Assembly (NCBI RefSeq): GCF_010183535.1
Contig: NC_071332.1
Location: 21,762,001 to 21,826,000, forward strand
Length of the DNA stretch: 64,000 nt
Reading direction: 5' to 3'
From: Caenorhabditis remanei
Lineage: Eukaryota; Nematoda; Chromadorea; Rhabditida; Rhabditidae
Each line of letters starts with the position of its first letter. Positions within the stretch are counted from its first letter, which is position 1. Under the pieces are notes generated by a model. That model worked only from the letters and a program-made list of their open reading frames with translations, was not told the origin of the DNA and ran no database searches. Below are positions 10,199-21,199 of the stretch, one piece after another. The translations under genes and the position numbers were made by a program.

Positions 10199-11819
10199 AT
10201 GGTGAGTTTTTTAATCTTTTTATCAAAACTCAACCCAATTTTCTAATTTAAAGGAGGACTGAAGTCATATTTTTTATTTCAGATTCTGATACTTCAGAAA
10301 ATTCTGAAAAACTTTCATCATTGAAGCATATGCTAAAAATCGCTCTAAACGCCCTAAATTCACATTTTCTCGGCTCAAAAGGAGCGTCGGTGGAAGAGGT
10401 TTCCCACTCGAATTTTTGGCCTCGTGTAGTCCTCTCGGACAAAATTATTTCTTTTTATTTCTCGATTTTTCGTTTTCTTGCTTTTTTCAACAATTTTTCG
10501 TGTTTTTTCTTCTTTTGTTACGATATAAATTGAAAAAAAACACGGAATTTTGTTGAAAAAAGCAATAAAACGAGAAATAAAAAGAAATAATTTTGTCCGA
10601 GAGGACTACACGGAGGGAGAAATTCTCGTGGGAAAACTCTTCCACCTAGGCTCCTTTTGAGACGGGAAAACGTGAATTTAGGGCGTTCAGAGCGATTTTT
10701 AGCACATGCTCCAATGATGAAAGTTTTTCAGAATTTTCTGAAGTATCAGAATCTGAAATAAAAAATATGACTTCAGTCCTCCTTTAAAGACTCGCCAACC
10801 AGTCCTCCCACCATGGGTAGCCACGTGGCTTCTAGTGTCCGCAATAATTTGTTTGATTGATGTCATCTATACAATGTTCCGCCCGTATACCAATGCTCCA
10901 GATGGTTTTGTGTCGAACACTCTGTTCTATGGATGTGAGTGATGGCCTAGGAAGCCAATTTTTTGAATATTCTCTTCCAGGGAAACTCTACTCGTCTGTG
11001 GACATTCGCTATGCAGACACCAAGGATGTGGTCACCTGTTCTACTGGTCGTGTGATGCTTATCGAGATCGCTATGAACTTTTTGGCGGTTTACTTGGTAG
11101 GTCTCATTTTTTAGTCCCTTCACTTCAGATTATGGTTTCCAGGCCCTCAAACGATCCCGCCACGCGCTTCTCCTTGCCTTCGCCACGTCCGCTTTCGTCT
11201 TCTGGAAGACATTCTGGTACCTGGTTATGTACATCGCCCCACCTGCCGGTACCCCATCATTCTTCACCGACAACTATGGATATTTGGGTATTACACTGAT
11301 CTTCTGGATTCCAAACGGTGTCTGGGTTGTCATGCCGTTCCTAGCAATGTGTGCACTTTGGAATAGACTTGCGTTGCCTGTGGAGTATCAGGAACAGTGA
11401 GTTTTTGATATAATTTTTTGGAAGAGTTGCTATGAATTCAATAAAATTACCGTAAAACCTGTAGCGTCCTATCTCGGATGCCTTTGAAGATACGAAAATT
11501 GTTTCAACTGAAGATTTTATGAGTTTTAATCTATATTTTGTCAGTTAACAGCTTTTTCATATTTCCTTTAGGAACCGAGATATACCGTTGCGAACAGACA
11601 CCGCTAGCCGCTCCTTTATTACAGGTCTTACGGTAGTTATAGTTCTACGAAAGCATTTTCGCTTTTTAGAACTTTTTTGAGTTTCTGACAGCGAAATACT
11701 GAAAATTTATGCAAGACTTATGAAAACTGCACTGTTTCTAAAAATTATCTATTTCTTCCTGCAGAGAAAACAACAACTACGAGAAGCCACCCGGATTGTC
11801 ATCATTGTCTTCGCCATAA
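10199..11819 (+). CDS. EXPERA-domain (emopamil-binding-like) membrane protein
   Basis: Exons: 10199-10201 (the Met codon only), 10790-10934, 10981-11096, 11143-11396, 11765-11819, giving 190 residues. Four hydrophobic segments are seen, at about residues 9-28, 73-90, 97-120 and 140-163. The arrangement, the Tyr/Trp-rich second half (FWKTFWYLVMY) and the FWIPNGVW signature near the end fit the EXPERA fold shared by sterol isomerase EBP, TM6SF and sigma-2/TMEM97 proteins. I infer an ER membrane protein for sterol or lipid handling; the exact activity cannot be read from sequence. The first coding exon holds only the start codon, and its 588-bp intron contains the TTAA element described separately. 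The acceptor TTTAAAG at 10783-10789 is unusually weak, but it is the only one that keeps frame. Confidence 0.82.
10252..10783. mobile_element. TTAA-flanked palindromic MITE (piggyBac-like)
   Basis: The element starts AGGAGGACTGAAGTCATA and ends with the inverted copy TATGACTTCAGTCCTCCT. It is flanked on both sides by TTAA (10248-10251 and 10784-10787), the target duplication typical of piggyBac transposons. Most of its 532 bp folds into one long hairpin with nearly matching arms and an AT-rich centre near 10500-10540. No transposase is encoded. The next two bases after the right TTAA are the AG of the splice acceptor. Confidence 0.8.
11448..11638. repeat. Family A inverted-repeat element (last intron of the EXPERA gene)
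   Basis: Bounded by TTACCGTAAAACCTG and the inverted CAGGTCTTACGGTA. The internal blocks TTTTGTCAGTTAACAGC and ACCGAGATATACC are shared with the other family A copies. Confidence 0.7.
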
Positions 11820-12837
11820 TAATAAACCTTCCTTGGTCAAAAATGAGAACTCTTACCCTGTTAATAAAGTTAATTTATGAAAGAAACTGTATTTTGTGGA
11901 AAAAAACCATTAAAACAGCTACTAATCTGCGGGCCATCCAGGCAAACACGCTCAAGGTGCCCCAGATACCGTAAAACCTGGAATAGAGGCGCAACAAGAA
12001 TTTCGAGCATCCTATCTCGGCTGTCTTTAAGTATACCAAAATGTTTTTAACAGAAGAAATATTCTATGAGTTTTAAGCTATATTTTGTCAGTTAGCAGTT
12101 TTTTGATATTTCCTTTGAGAACCGAGATATACCACTGCAAACAGGCACCGCTAGGTGCGCCTCTATTAGAGGTTTCACCAGCGAAAGTTTTTTAACACAT
12201 CCACATTCAAAATGCGCCAACATCACCCCAACCTAATTAACTATTCTCACACAGGGCCTAAGGGTCCCAGACACTTTTTGAGCAGTTATCGAGAAACGCG
12301 TCAAAAGAGCACCAGCGGATCCCGTTTTCTATTTTATCCTCAACTCAGAATCCGCGCCAACGCCACCCCAGCCACATGATCTCAAGCGCCACTCAAAATT
12401 CGCGACATTTCCTCGGATTATACCCCTCTTTCCTCTCTCATTCCCTCTTCCTTATTTCATTTGCCACCTAATTACATAGGTCTCTCCGCCACCCCCCTCG
12501 GTACCACCTGCCCTCTCTCTGTGCTCTCTTCGACACGGGCGGTCCCTATGGCAACCACTCGTCCTTTTCTTTTTGCTCACTCTCTCTCTCTCTCTCCGTC
12601 TTCAGCTTCTAAGACCTGGGGCGGCTACTCAATTTCGAAATCCAAGAAATCCTAGGGGACGAACATTCATCTCTCTTCGCTATAAAATAATCCCCCATTT
12701 TATATGTACTAGTACTTCTCCCACCCTTCTACCACTATTTCCTGCTGAACGATTATTATTATTTCATCCTTTTTACACGCCATTTTAGAGTATATATGGA
12801 GTTTTGTTGGTGGATTTTTAACTACAAATAGGACAAG
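11820..12837. promoter_or_regulatory. Intergenic region upstream of the Ser-rich protein gene
   Basis: Holds a family A element at its left end. It then has a CT-rich stretch (12410-12620) with long CTCTCT runs and a TATATATGG 45 bp before the ATG at 12838. The CT-rich block and the TATA-like motif are a plausible promoter, but no transcription start can be placed. Confidence 0.35.
11969..12178. repeat. Family A inverted-repeat element
   Basis: TACCGTAAAACCTGGAATAG with GAGGCGC at the left is matched by GCGCCTCTATTAGAGGTTTC at the right. It is the best-preserved copy of the family together with 40713-40935. Confidence 0.7.
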
Positions 12838-15800
12838 ATGTCGAATAGACGAGAACCGCAGGTGACGAGGAACCTGCAAGCGACGGCGGATTTGTTGGAT
12901 GCGTTGCAGGAGGTGAGATTTTTGCAGAAAAACTTGTTCAAAATCTGGCTTAATTTATTTTTATACAATATTCACAAAACTCGTGCTTCGTGAGGTAGTA
13001 AATCGCGATTTAGTTGCGTAATTTACACTGAATCGCGTAAATAGAATAGCGTCTTGGGAATTGAACGCTAAACTCCGTAAATCTGTACGTAGAAATGTTT
13101 TTGTTGAAAATTTGAAAAGAGCTCCGTAAATCCACACTTCACATTGTAAATCGATACAGAGATGATTGAATTAAATCCCAACCCCCGTAAATCTATATCT
13201 AGCTGCGTAACTCTACACCTAACTGAGTAAATTTTCACTGAATCGCGTAAATAATGAGAATTGAACCCTAAACTCCGTAAATTTGTACCAAACTGCCTCA
13301 AAATGTTTACTATGTACAAGTTGCAAAAAACTGGCTCGTAAAACCACATCGATGTTCGTAAATCGACATCTACGCTAATTCCCGTAAATCTACCCCGGGA
13401 TGCGTAAATACGTTGTGGGAGTATGCGTAGCGAAACGTTAGCTAACAATTTCGATCAGTTTCATAGAGTTGTAAATCTACACCTTATTCCGTAAATCCAC
13501 ACCTATATGTCTTTTCCAGAACCCTACCCTCCTCAACGACGAGGAATTCATGAAGCGTCTCTCGATCCTCCGTGAGAAACATGAAGAGACTACCAACTTC
13601 CTCGCCAAGAAGCTGGGCGCCCCACCGCTCCCCACCATGATATCCTCTACCTCTACCTCGAAATCTTCCAAAACAACAACACAATCGAGAATCCATATGA
13701 CGACATCGACGAGTTGTCATCAGATTCCGAGGCATTTGGATTTGCATCCTCGTGAGTCTTCCAAGTCTCCCAAGGAATATTTCGACTCCGAGAACTATGA
13801 TATGGAAGAGGAGGAGTATCATTTGGTCGAGCGACGTGGACGTCTACACCATCAAGACTCAGAATCCGAGTACATGGTTCCAACCCGTCATGAGGTCAGG
13901 GTACCGGTAAGGATAGCGCCGGCGCCACCTGTGAATCAAGGTAGACGCCATCAAATCCACGTCATCACTCAGTCCGCACCTTCATCATCTTCAAGAGCTT
14001 CTAGTCTGCCACGTCATCAACGTACAGTAACCTCAGTACCCCCATCCCGTCAAAGATCTGAAAACATCCGTCAAATCCTCGCCGAAGCCTCCATCAAACA
14101 CAACCTACCCACTGCTTCTATCGCAATGCCTTCCGGACTTCTTCTCTCTTCCACCAGCACTAAACACGTACCACGTCATCCTCCAGAATTCGCCACGTCA
14201 TCTGATGTGGTGGAGGAGAGTTTTTTGGAGGATGGACAGTCGACTACCAGGGAGATTCCCACGATTCGAGATGAGATGGTAACAACGGAGCATCGGTCAG
14301 TGAAGAGACAGTTGGAGAATGGAACGACACTTGGGCAGAAGCATAGGTCTAAGTCGATGCATAATATGGCAGAGCCACAGGTTACGATACCGAAGCCATT
14401 TCAGTTATCATTACGGTAAGTGTAAACTGTAAATCTACACCAATGACCGTACTTGCAAACCGGACCGGCGCGTAACTCACTTGAAACTCAATATTATGAG
14501 CTGAAAAAATATCAAAATGTAGATCTCGGCGAGTTCTATGTCATCGACCTACCATGGGCCAGGCTAGAATGGCCTTTTTGGCCATCTTACCTTTTTTGGC
14601 ATTTTTCCCGTCCCGCGGTGCATTAACAAAGAGCCATCCAGCCCGTGATAGGTCACGAATATAGAACTCGCCGAGATCTACATTTTGGTATATTTTTCAG
14701 CTCATAATATTGCCTTTGAAGCGAGTTACGCGTCGACCCGGTTTGAAACTTTGCAAATGACCCCTGATTTTCCAGAAAATCCATCGGCAACACCTATGCC
14801 AAAAAGTTCATGTCAGACCTGATGACAGAGAAGCAGAGACAAGAGGAAGCCGCGAAAATCGCTCTGGAAAACACGAAATTCAAGGCGAAACCTGTCCCGA
14901 AGTCCACGTACCTCCCAACAAATACATTTGCCACCGAGCAGAAATATGTGGAGGCGATGAGAAAGAAGGTGGCGGCGGTGGCAAGGAAGAAGTTTGAGGC
15001 GCAGAGTGAGATGTTCCGATCGAAGAGTGAGGGGAACTTGGGTAAGAGGGGATATCTGGACAAACAGACAATTCCATAACTTTTCTCTTTTCTTGTAGCC
15101 TCCATCAAACCCCTTGGCTATGTTCCCCCAAGCACTTACATCTCTCCAATTCCAGTCCGACCAAACGCTCGGGGGCGGAGTGCAGTGACAAGGACAGCGG
15201 CGATGATACAGGAGGCAACGACACCAAAGGGGATAAAGGTATGGATATTTTGATATAGAAAGACATTTTTGATAATTTCAGAGCCACCGAGCACAATCAA
15301 ACTTGACGCACAACTTGAGGCATGGGAGGTGCAAGTTGGATACGTCTGCAGTGGTGTTGCATAGAAGGACGTCTCCACCGGATTTTAATAAGATTCATGC
15401 AAAGGTAACATTTTTTCACAAAACCCGGAGTACCTATCAAAAAGTTGTCAACTACAAAAATGATCAGCATAAAATTTTCTACACTTTTGTAGTTAACAAT
15501 TTTTTGATATCTCTGCACAAGAAAGAGACACAGACAGTCGGACACTCTGGTTTCTCTCCTCGCCTCTCACCAACCTACCTTTAAAGGCGTATATCTCCAA
15601 AGTGGGCGGAGTTATCAAAAAGTTATCAACTAGAAAAATGAAAACCGAAATTTAGGCTATTCAACTCATGTATTTTTTAATTGGTTTTTCAGATAAACGA
15701 AGAATACCGTCGCACAAATTCCAAACCCTCCACTGTCCCCATCCCATTCAAATTTGCCCACCGCAGTCCATCCGCCCCAACCCGTCACACCAACTGCAAG

Positions 15801-16994
15801 GAGACCCCTCCAGAGCAATTCAAGCCAAAAACTCCCGCAACTAAACCATCAGAATTCATCAGAATCCCGAGCACTCATGGCGCTCAGCTTCGTGAAGAAC
15901 TGAATCGCGCCAGGATACAGAAGATGCGAGCGGAGGAGACGGCGAAGAATAACTTCTGGGCGGAAGATAATCGGAAACGGATCGCCTCGTTCCTGGGCAG
16001 GAGGAGTAAGACAGAGGATAACTTGGCGATGAGGACAAGGATGAAAATGTAAGAAAAATTAGTTGAATTTGAGAATAATGATTGGTGTTTTCAGCCAACA
16101 ACAGCAAGAGACCGAACAGGAGTATATGAGACAGTTGAGCGAGATGAAGCAAAGGTAACTAATATCAAATTTCAAGTCAAATTTTTCAAGTTTGTACTTT
16201 TCCCCTAATTTAAAACTTCATTTTTGTAGTTTACAATTTTTTGATAGCTTTTCACGTTTTTGAGATACAGGTGGTTGAAGCTAGCAAAAGACGAGAGCGC
16301 AGAGAAGCGAGAAACTCTAGCTTCTCTGCGTCTCCTCTTTTTTCCCGCCGCCGTGCTGAAAGTCGCTTAACTTTGAAGGCGCATATCTCAAAAGTGGGCG
16401 GAGCTATCAAAAAGTGGTCAACTACAAAAATGGAGGTCTAGATATAATTTATTCAAAGCTTTAAACTTTTTGAAAATCCGACCAAAACTGAGATTGTAAC
16501 GATTCTCTGAAAATTGGGCACTATTTCCCAGTTTTACTGTGCTCAGGGGCTAGTTTTATTAAACTAGGCCACCAAAAAACCTCAGTTTTCTTTCCAGAGT
16601 GCTCAAAGGCCCCCTCATCATGGAGAAACAAACCGCCTTGGCCCAAGAACACCGTCTAAAACGAAAATATGAAGAACGGATGAAAAATTCCAAAGTTAGA
16701 TCCGCCCAAGCAGATCCTTCACGACGCGGGTCTGAAACCAGTGCTGCTGGAACATTTGTAGTGGAGAAGAATGGATCTTCTGCAGTTACATCTTCTAGGA
16801 AATCCGAGTCGAAAGCATCTTCTTCCCGGTCCTATAAGAAATCCACGTCATCTGAGGAATCTTCTGGATCTTCTAGATCTTCGGAGTCCACTGGAGCTTC
16901 TGGATCCCGAAAAGTCTCATCTAGAAGATCTGAATCATCGTCGTCGTCTTCTGAATCTTCTTCAGAAGACAATAGTGATGATTCAGAGAGATAG
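12838..16994 (+). CDS. Large basic, Ser-rich protein of unknown function
   Basis: Eight exons (12838-12912, 13520-14415, 14776-15041, 15099-15238, 15282-15404, 15693-16048, 16095-16154, 16598-16994) join in phase to 770 residues. I do not recognise the family. The N-terminal 50 residues look helical. Residues about 60-320 are low-complexity, rich in Ser, Thr, Pro, His and Arg. The middle has charged helical segments, including one around residues 580-650 with RARIQKMRAEETAKNN. The last 70 residues are almost only Ser with Arg, Lys and Glu, an RS-like tail, ending in a DNSDDSER acidic tip. There is no signal peptide or membrane span. The composition suggests a disordered nuclear or cytoskeleton-associated protein; that is inference. 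Three introns carry hairpin repeats and the first carries a CGTAAATC array. Confidence 0.75.
13000..13510. repeat. Degenerate array of CGTAAATC-type units
   Basis: Within the first intron the motif CGTAAATC or a one-base variant recurs about 20 times at irregular 12-40 bp spacing, usually followed by TACAC or TCTAC. It is neither a simple microsatellite nor an inverted repeat. Confidence 0.6.
14456..14745. repeat. Family G palindromic element (intron)
   Basis: Ends CAAACCGG and CCGGTTTG. The arms contain ATATTATGAGCTGAAAAA, then ATGTAGATCTCGGCGAG, and their inverted copies. The centre carries CCATGGGCC. Related arms occur at 25614-25864 and 26008-26160. Confidence 0.7.
15431..15646. repeat. 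Family C hairpin repeat (intron)
   Basis: AAGTTGTCAACTACAAAAAT on the left, then TTTTGTAGTTAACAATTTTT, and at the right AAGTGGGCGGAGTTATCAAA. The core GTTTCTCTCC block is weaker than in the other copies. Confidence 0.6.
16216..16438. repeat. Family C hairpin repeat (intron)
   Basis: The arms CATTTTTGTAGTTTACAATT and AAGTGGTCAACTACAAAAAT flank a core with GAAACTCTAGCTTCTCTGCG and CTCCTC. Arms and core pair well. Confidence 0.65.
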
Positions 16995-19900
16995 CATACT
17001 TTTTCAATTTCCTTTTCAATTTTTTGGCTAGAAAAACGTTTTAGGTGTTGTTTTTATTGTACTGATGATATCAAATATGAACAAATTTTGTGACAATTGT
17101 CTTTCTATTTTTTTCTATAAACTTTTTCTATTTCCTTGACACTTCCTGTCAAAAATGATCAAAAATGAGACTTATGAGTAAATAAAAACAGTTTTCCTTC
17201 CTCTAACTTACTAAGTCTCTCAATCCCCCACACTATTTCTCCACCTGGGGGAGGAGGGTCGGCGGGCTTGAGCATGAGCACCGATTCATGTATTTGCGGG
17301 AACGATAATAACCAAAGAGGTGGGGGAGAAACTCAAGGAGTTCGTATATTGGTCATATGTTTGTGACGAAGAACTATGTTTATGTACTGACAATTTTTTT
17401 CCGGATTTATTTTCATTTGTTAGGGTCTGGTATGATAATCTTTGTAGTGGTCAAATTTTTAACTTTGCTTTTTTTCAACTTTATACCTTTTGGTTAAATT
17501 TACTCTAATTTTGAGTATGTTTTAGAACACGTCCGGTTCTTTAATTCTGTAGTTGACTACTTCTTAGCAGGATCAAACCTTAAAAAGTTATAAAATCTGG
17601 AAACAAATAAACAATCAAAAATGAAATTTTTTGTGCACAAGCTTTATCTCAACAGGGAAGCGTTGAACAAAAAAGTGGTCTTCTACAAATATGTACGGTT
17701 AGACTAGGGCTTTTCAAAAAATATTGATTCAAAAATATTAATTCGTTTAAAAAAAAGTTATGAGCTCTCAAAGTTGATCATTCAAAATCGAACTAAAAAT
17801 TAAAAGTTATGATGACTTCGTTTTCAGTTATTTGGTTTTCACATATGAGCTGCTTGACTTAATTTCAAATACCTGATTTTCATTTTTGTCTTTAACCTTA
17901 AATGTTCAAAATCCGTCTAATCCGCTTCGGAGACATATATTTGTGTGTCTGTCTGTTCGGATGTCCACATTTCCAGATTCTCCAATTCCCCAGGGCTTCC
18001 AAACTGTTTTAATAGCCAAACCACTGCTCACCCATTGATCCGGGGTATCTGTCTGTCTATATGTCTGTCTGTGTGTCTCTCCTTCCTGATGTCCCAATCG
18101 TCTCGCTTCCCCCCTAAAACAATAATTTATTTTATTATTGGCACATTGCCACCTCCCTCTTACTTGCTAAAACAATAATTCCCCTTCTTCTCATTATTGG
18201 CACTTGAAACCGACACTTCTCATTCGTTTTTCACATCACAAATAACCTTTCTCCTGTCGTTTTCGAGAAGAAAAAGATCTCTCATTGACTATGAAGACAG
18301 AATATATATATATATTCGGACAATATTTGGACAAGAGGGGAGACAGAAAAGCGGCTAGTATAGGAGGGAAAGAGACAGAGGGCAAGGATATATCCCCCCA
18401 CCGACCTTTCCTATACAAACAAATAGGTACCTTTTGGTTGGGGACGAGACGAGAAAGAAGTACTACCCGTTTGAGAGAAAATTGATTTTATCCTATTTTA
18501 ACCGAGTTCCTTTTTTTTTTTTTAATTTTGATTGCGAGGTGGTTCAGAGGTAAGAAATATCGGTGTGAGGATTCAGAATCACTCGTTGGTTTTTGAGTAC
18601 TTGCAACCATTTTTTTTACTTCCGTCTTCCGCCATTTTAACATTTTTGCGCCTTCTGTCTGGAGGATATCAGCATCTTTTCCTGGTAAAGCTTGGAATCA
18701 AAACTTTCAAAAAATTATTTCGAATAATTATGTTATAACACTTTCAAATCCCGAATTTATGTATAGTAGAGAATGTCACACTTGCAGTTACAAACGATTA
18801 ACTTTGAGCATGTGACACGGCCTTACTAATTGTCTCACATTGTCAATTTTATGAGTGGATAGATCTAAAGTAGAGCGTCATTTTTGTAATTGACAACTTT
18901 TCTGTACCAGCGACAAAGAGACTATGTAACGTTGCTATTTTAAATTCAATTTGTTTGATTTTTAAAACCAATAGATATTTCAAGTCTTTAGCTACATTTT
19001 CATAGTTGACAACTTTTTTCTGCAACCCCTCCATGGGTTACTGCATATCCTCAAAGTTAGCGACACCTCGCTTGTTGCCATCAATCTTGCAATGTTCGAG
19101 AGAGTACAGTAATTCAGAAAGGGGTCCTATTAAAAAGTTGTCAAATACAAAAATAAAGCTCTACTGGTGATCTATCTGCTCCATATAAAGTTAACATGAT
19201 GAGATGATCCGTTAAGCCATGCCACACATACAAAGTTGACCATTTTCATACTGAACACTTCATTGTGGCCAGTGTAGTAGTGTCTGTAAGGTATCCCATT
19301 AGATATTCAGTGTCAGATGAGTTATATCATTTGAAAGCTGGAATTTTAAATCTGAGGGAGATGCAAATGTTCTAGTATTGAAGGCTTCTAGATACGGTTT
19401 CAATTCATTGAAATCAGGAAATCTGAAATATTGTTCATAAGCTCGTTTCAATATTTTTGTTTCTTGAACTTTTAGAAAACCTTTTCCTGATTTGGTACAT
19501 CCTTTTTTTTGAAAAAAAATTGAGTTTCGGTTATGATAACTTGGTAGAAAGACAAAAAAGAAAAAATTTGTTGGTTTTTGGACTTGGCGTTTTCTGGTCA
19601 GCTCCCTGGCTGTGTTTTTCAATTTTTAGTATTTTATTGGAGCACATATTCGGTTTGACTCAAAAGACTCATCAGATCTCCTCGACTTTTCGAACTGCTT
19701 AAAATCTAAGAACTGATTCAGAACCCTCATGTCCTTAGCTCTACATTCATATTATTCTCCCTTTGAAAAGTTATCAATAGAGCGCAATCCTCACACATCC
19801 ATTTTCCATGTTACTCATCCCCCCCCCCTTCCTGAATATAGTTTTTACGACCCGTTTCCCAACAAACTGTCTCTTCCCGTCCTCCTTCCGTTTCTTTTTT

Positions 19901-20092
19901 TTTTGTTTTGTCTTTGTACTATTTTTTCCATCGTTTTTTGTTTTTTCCCTCTCCGATTTATCATCCAATCCCACGATCCTTGTCGTTTTCAAGTGGCTCC
20001 GGATTTTTGATGCCAGGATCAATTTTTCATCAAAATGTTGATTTATTGGGTTATGAGAGCCAAAAAATTGAGTTTTTAGATCAAAAATCAGA
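16995..20092. other. 3.1 kb intergenic region
   Basis: No gene is supported. Contents: AATAAA 3'-end signals near 17180; short CTGTCTGT microsatellites (17945-18080); two direct copies of an AAACAATAATT...ATTATTGGCAC block (18115-18210); a family B element (18850-19265); a C10 run at 19819-19828; and T-rich sequence upstream of the Ly6-like gene. Confidence 0.5.
18850..19265. repeat. Family B palindromic MITE
   Basis: Contains TTTGTAATTGACAACTTTTC on the left and AAAAAGTTGTCAAATACAAA on the right. The outer parts resemble the family ends but have lost the clear GGTACTGTA terminus. Confidence 0.6.
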
Positions 20093-20828
20093 ATGCTAAG
20101 CGTCCTTCTATACGCCTTGCTGTTCACCTCCACAGATGCCATCAAATGTTTCAGTTGTGCCAGTAATAATATGAAGGAGGTAAGTATCTTGAAAAGTTGA
20201 TTTCTGGGCTTAAAAACCATCAAAAATTGGTGTAAAATATGGTTCTTGACCACTGATGCTCCATGTTCCAGAACTTTCTTACCAAACAACGAGGTCCCGC
20301 CGGAAGGATTCAGCTACCCAGGACATTTAGTGACGACTGTAATGGTAGCACCAATATTATTAGGGTAAGTTAAAACCAATTTTTCAAAAATTTAGATTTT
20401 CAAAAAAAAAATTTTTTTTTTTGAAATTTTTTGAAAATTTTAAATTTTCATGTTTCTACAGGACCGCAGTGCAGACGATTGTGGCGCCGGTGGGGTTTGT
20501 GTGAAATGGACGCAAATTGTGAATAATTCAGGTAAGTAACTACAGTACCCCACTATCACTACAGTACTCCGTTCCAGGCGCCCCGAGTCAAATGACTTTC
20601 CGTGGATGCTACAATAAAATGTTCAATCTGAATGATCCCGCTGTGTTCAAACCACCGAATCACTCGTTTTGCACACATTCTGAAGTGGATTTGGCATGTT
20701 TGTCAGACGCGTCGATAATCGAGGACACTTGCTGGTGCACCGGGGATTCATGTAATGGATCATCGACTAGTTTTCATTTATTGTTAATTTCCGCTTTAAT
20801 TTGTATATTTTTCACGGTTTTCTATTAA
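20093..20828 (+). CDS. Ly6/uPAR-like GPI-anchored protein
   Basis: Exons: 20093-20179, 20272-20364, 20462-20531 and 20578-20828, giving 166 residues. A signal peptide (residues 1-16, LLYALLFTSTDA) is followed by CFSC and a series of Cys residues ending CWCTGDSCNG. That spacing, with a final Cys-Asn, is the hallmark of three-finger Ly6/uPAR domains. The last 20 residues are hydrophobic and end without a charged tail, as in GPI-anchor signals. I infer an extracellular, membrane-tethered regulator; relatives in nematodes include ODR-2-like proteins acting at neuronal surfaces, but the target cannot be told from sequence. Phases agree at all introns. Confidence 0.8.
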
Positions 20829-21134
20829 AAATCGATGTAAAATGAAGGTTTTTAGTATAAGACACACTTTCTCGGGTTGGCGTGTTTCTTGTGGGCTGGC
20901 GCGTTTCTGGTGCATTCAAAAAATGACAGCTGCCATATTGCCCCCCGTTGTTTGTGATGATTTGTACGTTAAGGCACGTGCATTTATTGGTTTTGAAATT
21001 GAATTTTATTGGAAAAATCACAATGAACTCCGACACGTTTCCTACTGTTGCGCTGTGAGAGCCATGCGAAAAATTTTGTGCATGCGCCTTTAAAAATTAC
21101 TGTAGTAAAAAGTTTTTTTCCTCTATTCTCTTGG

Positions 21135-21173
21135 TTTTCAGGGACATAAAAGCACAAAATAAATCATTTTCAG
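21135..21173 (+). promoter_or_regulatory. Likely trans-splice acceptors for the TAPT1 mRNA
   Basis: TTTTCAG occurs at 21135-21141 and at 21167-21173, the second 26 bases before the ATG at 21200. No upstream donor is evident, so these are good candidates for spliced-leader acceptors closing an outron. Confidence 0.5.
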
Positions 21174-21199
21174 CGAAAAAAAATACGGGAAAATAGCAG

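Noticed and set aside
19774..20289. 171-codon minus-strand open frame
   Set aside because: It overlaps a signal-peptide exon on the plus strand and T-rich upstream DNA, and encodes Lys-rich low-complexity sequence with no splice context.
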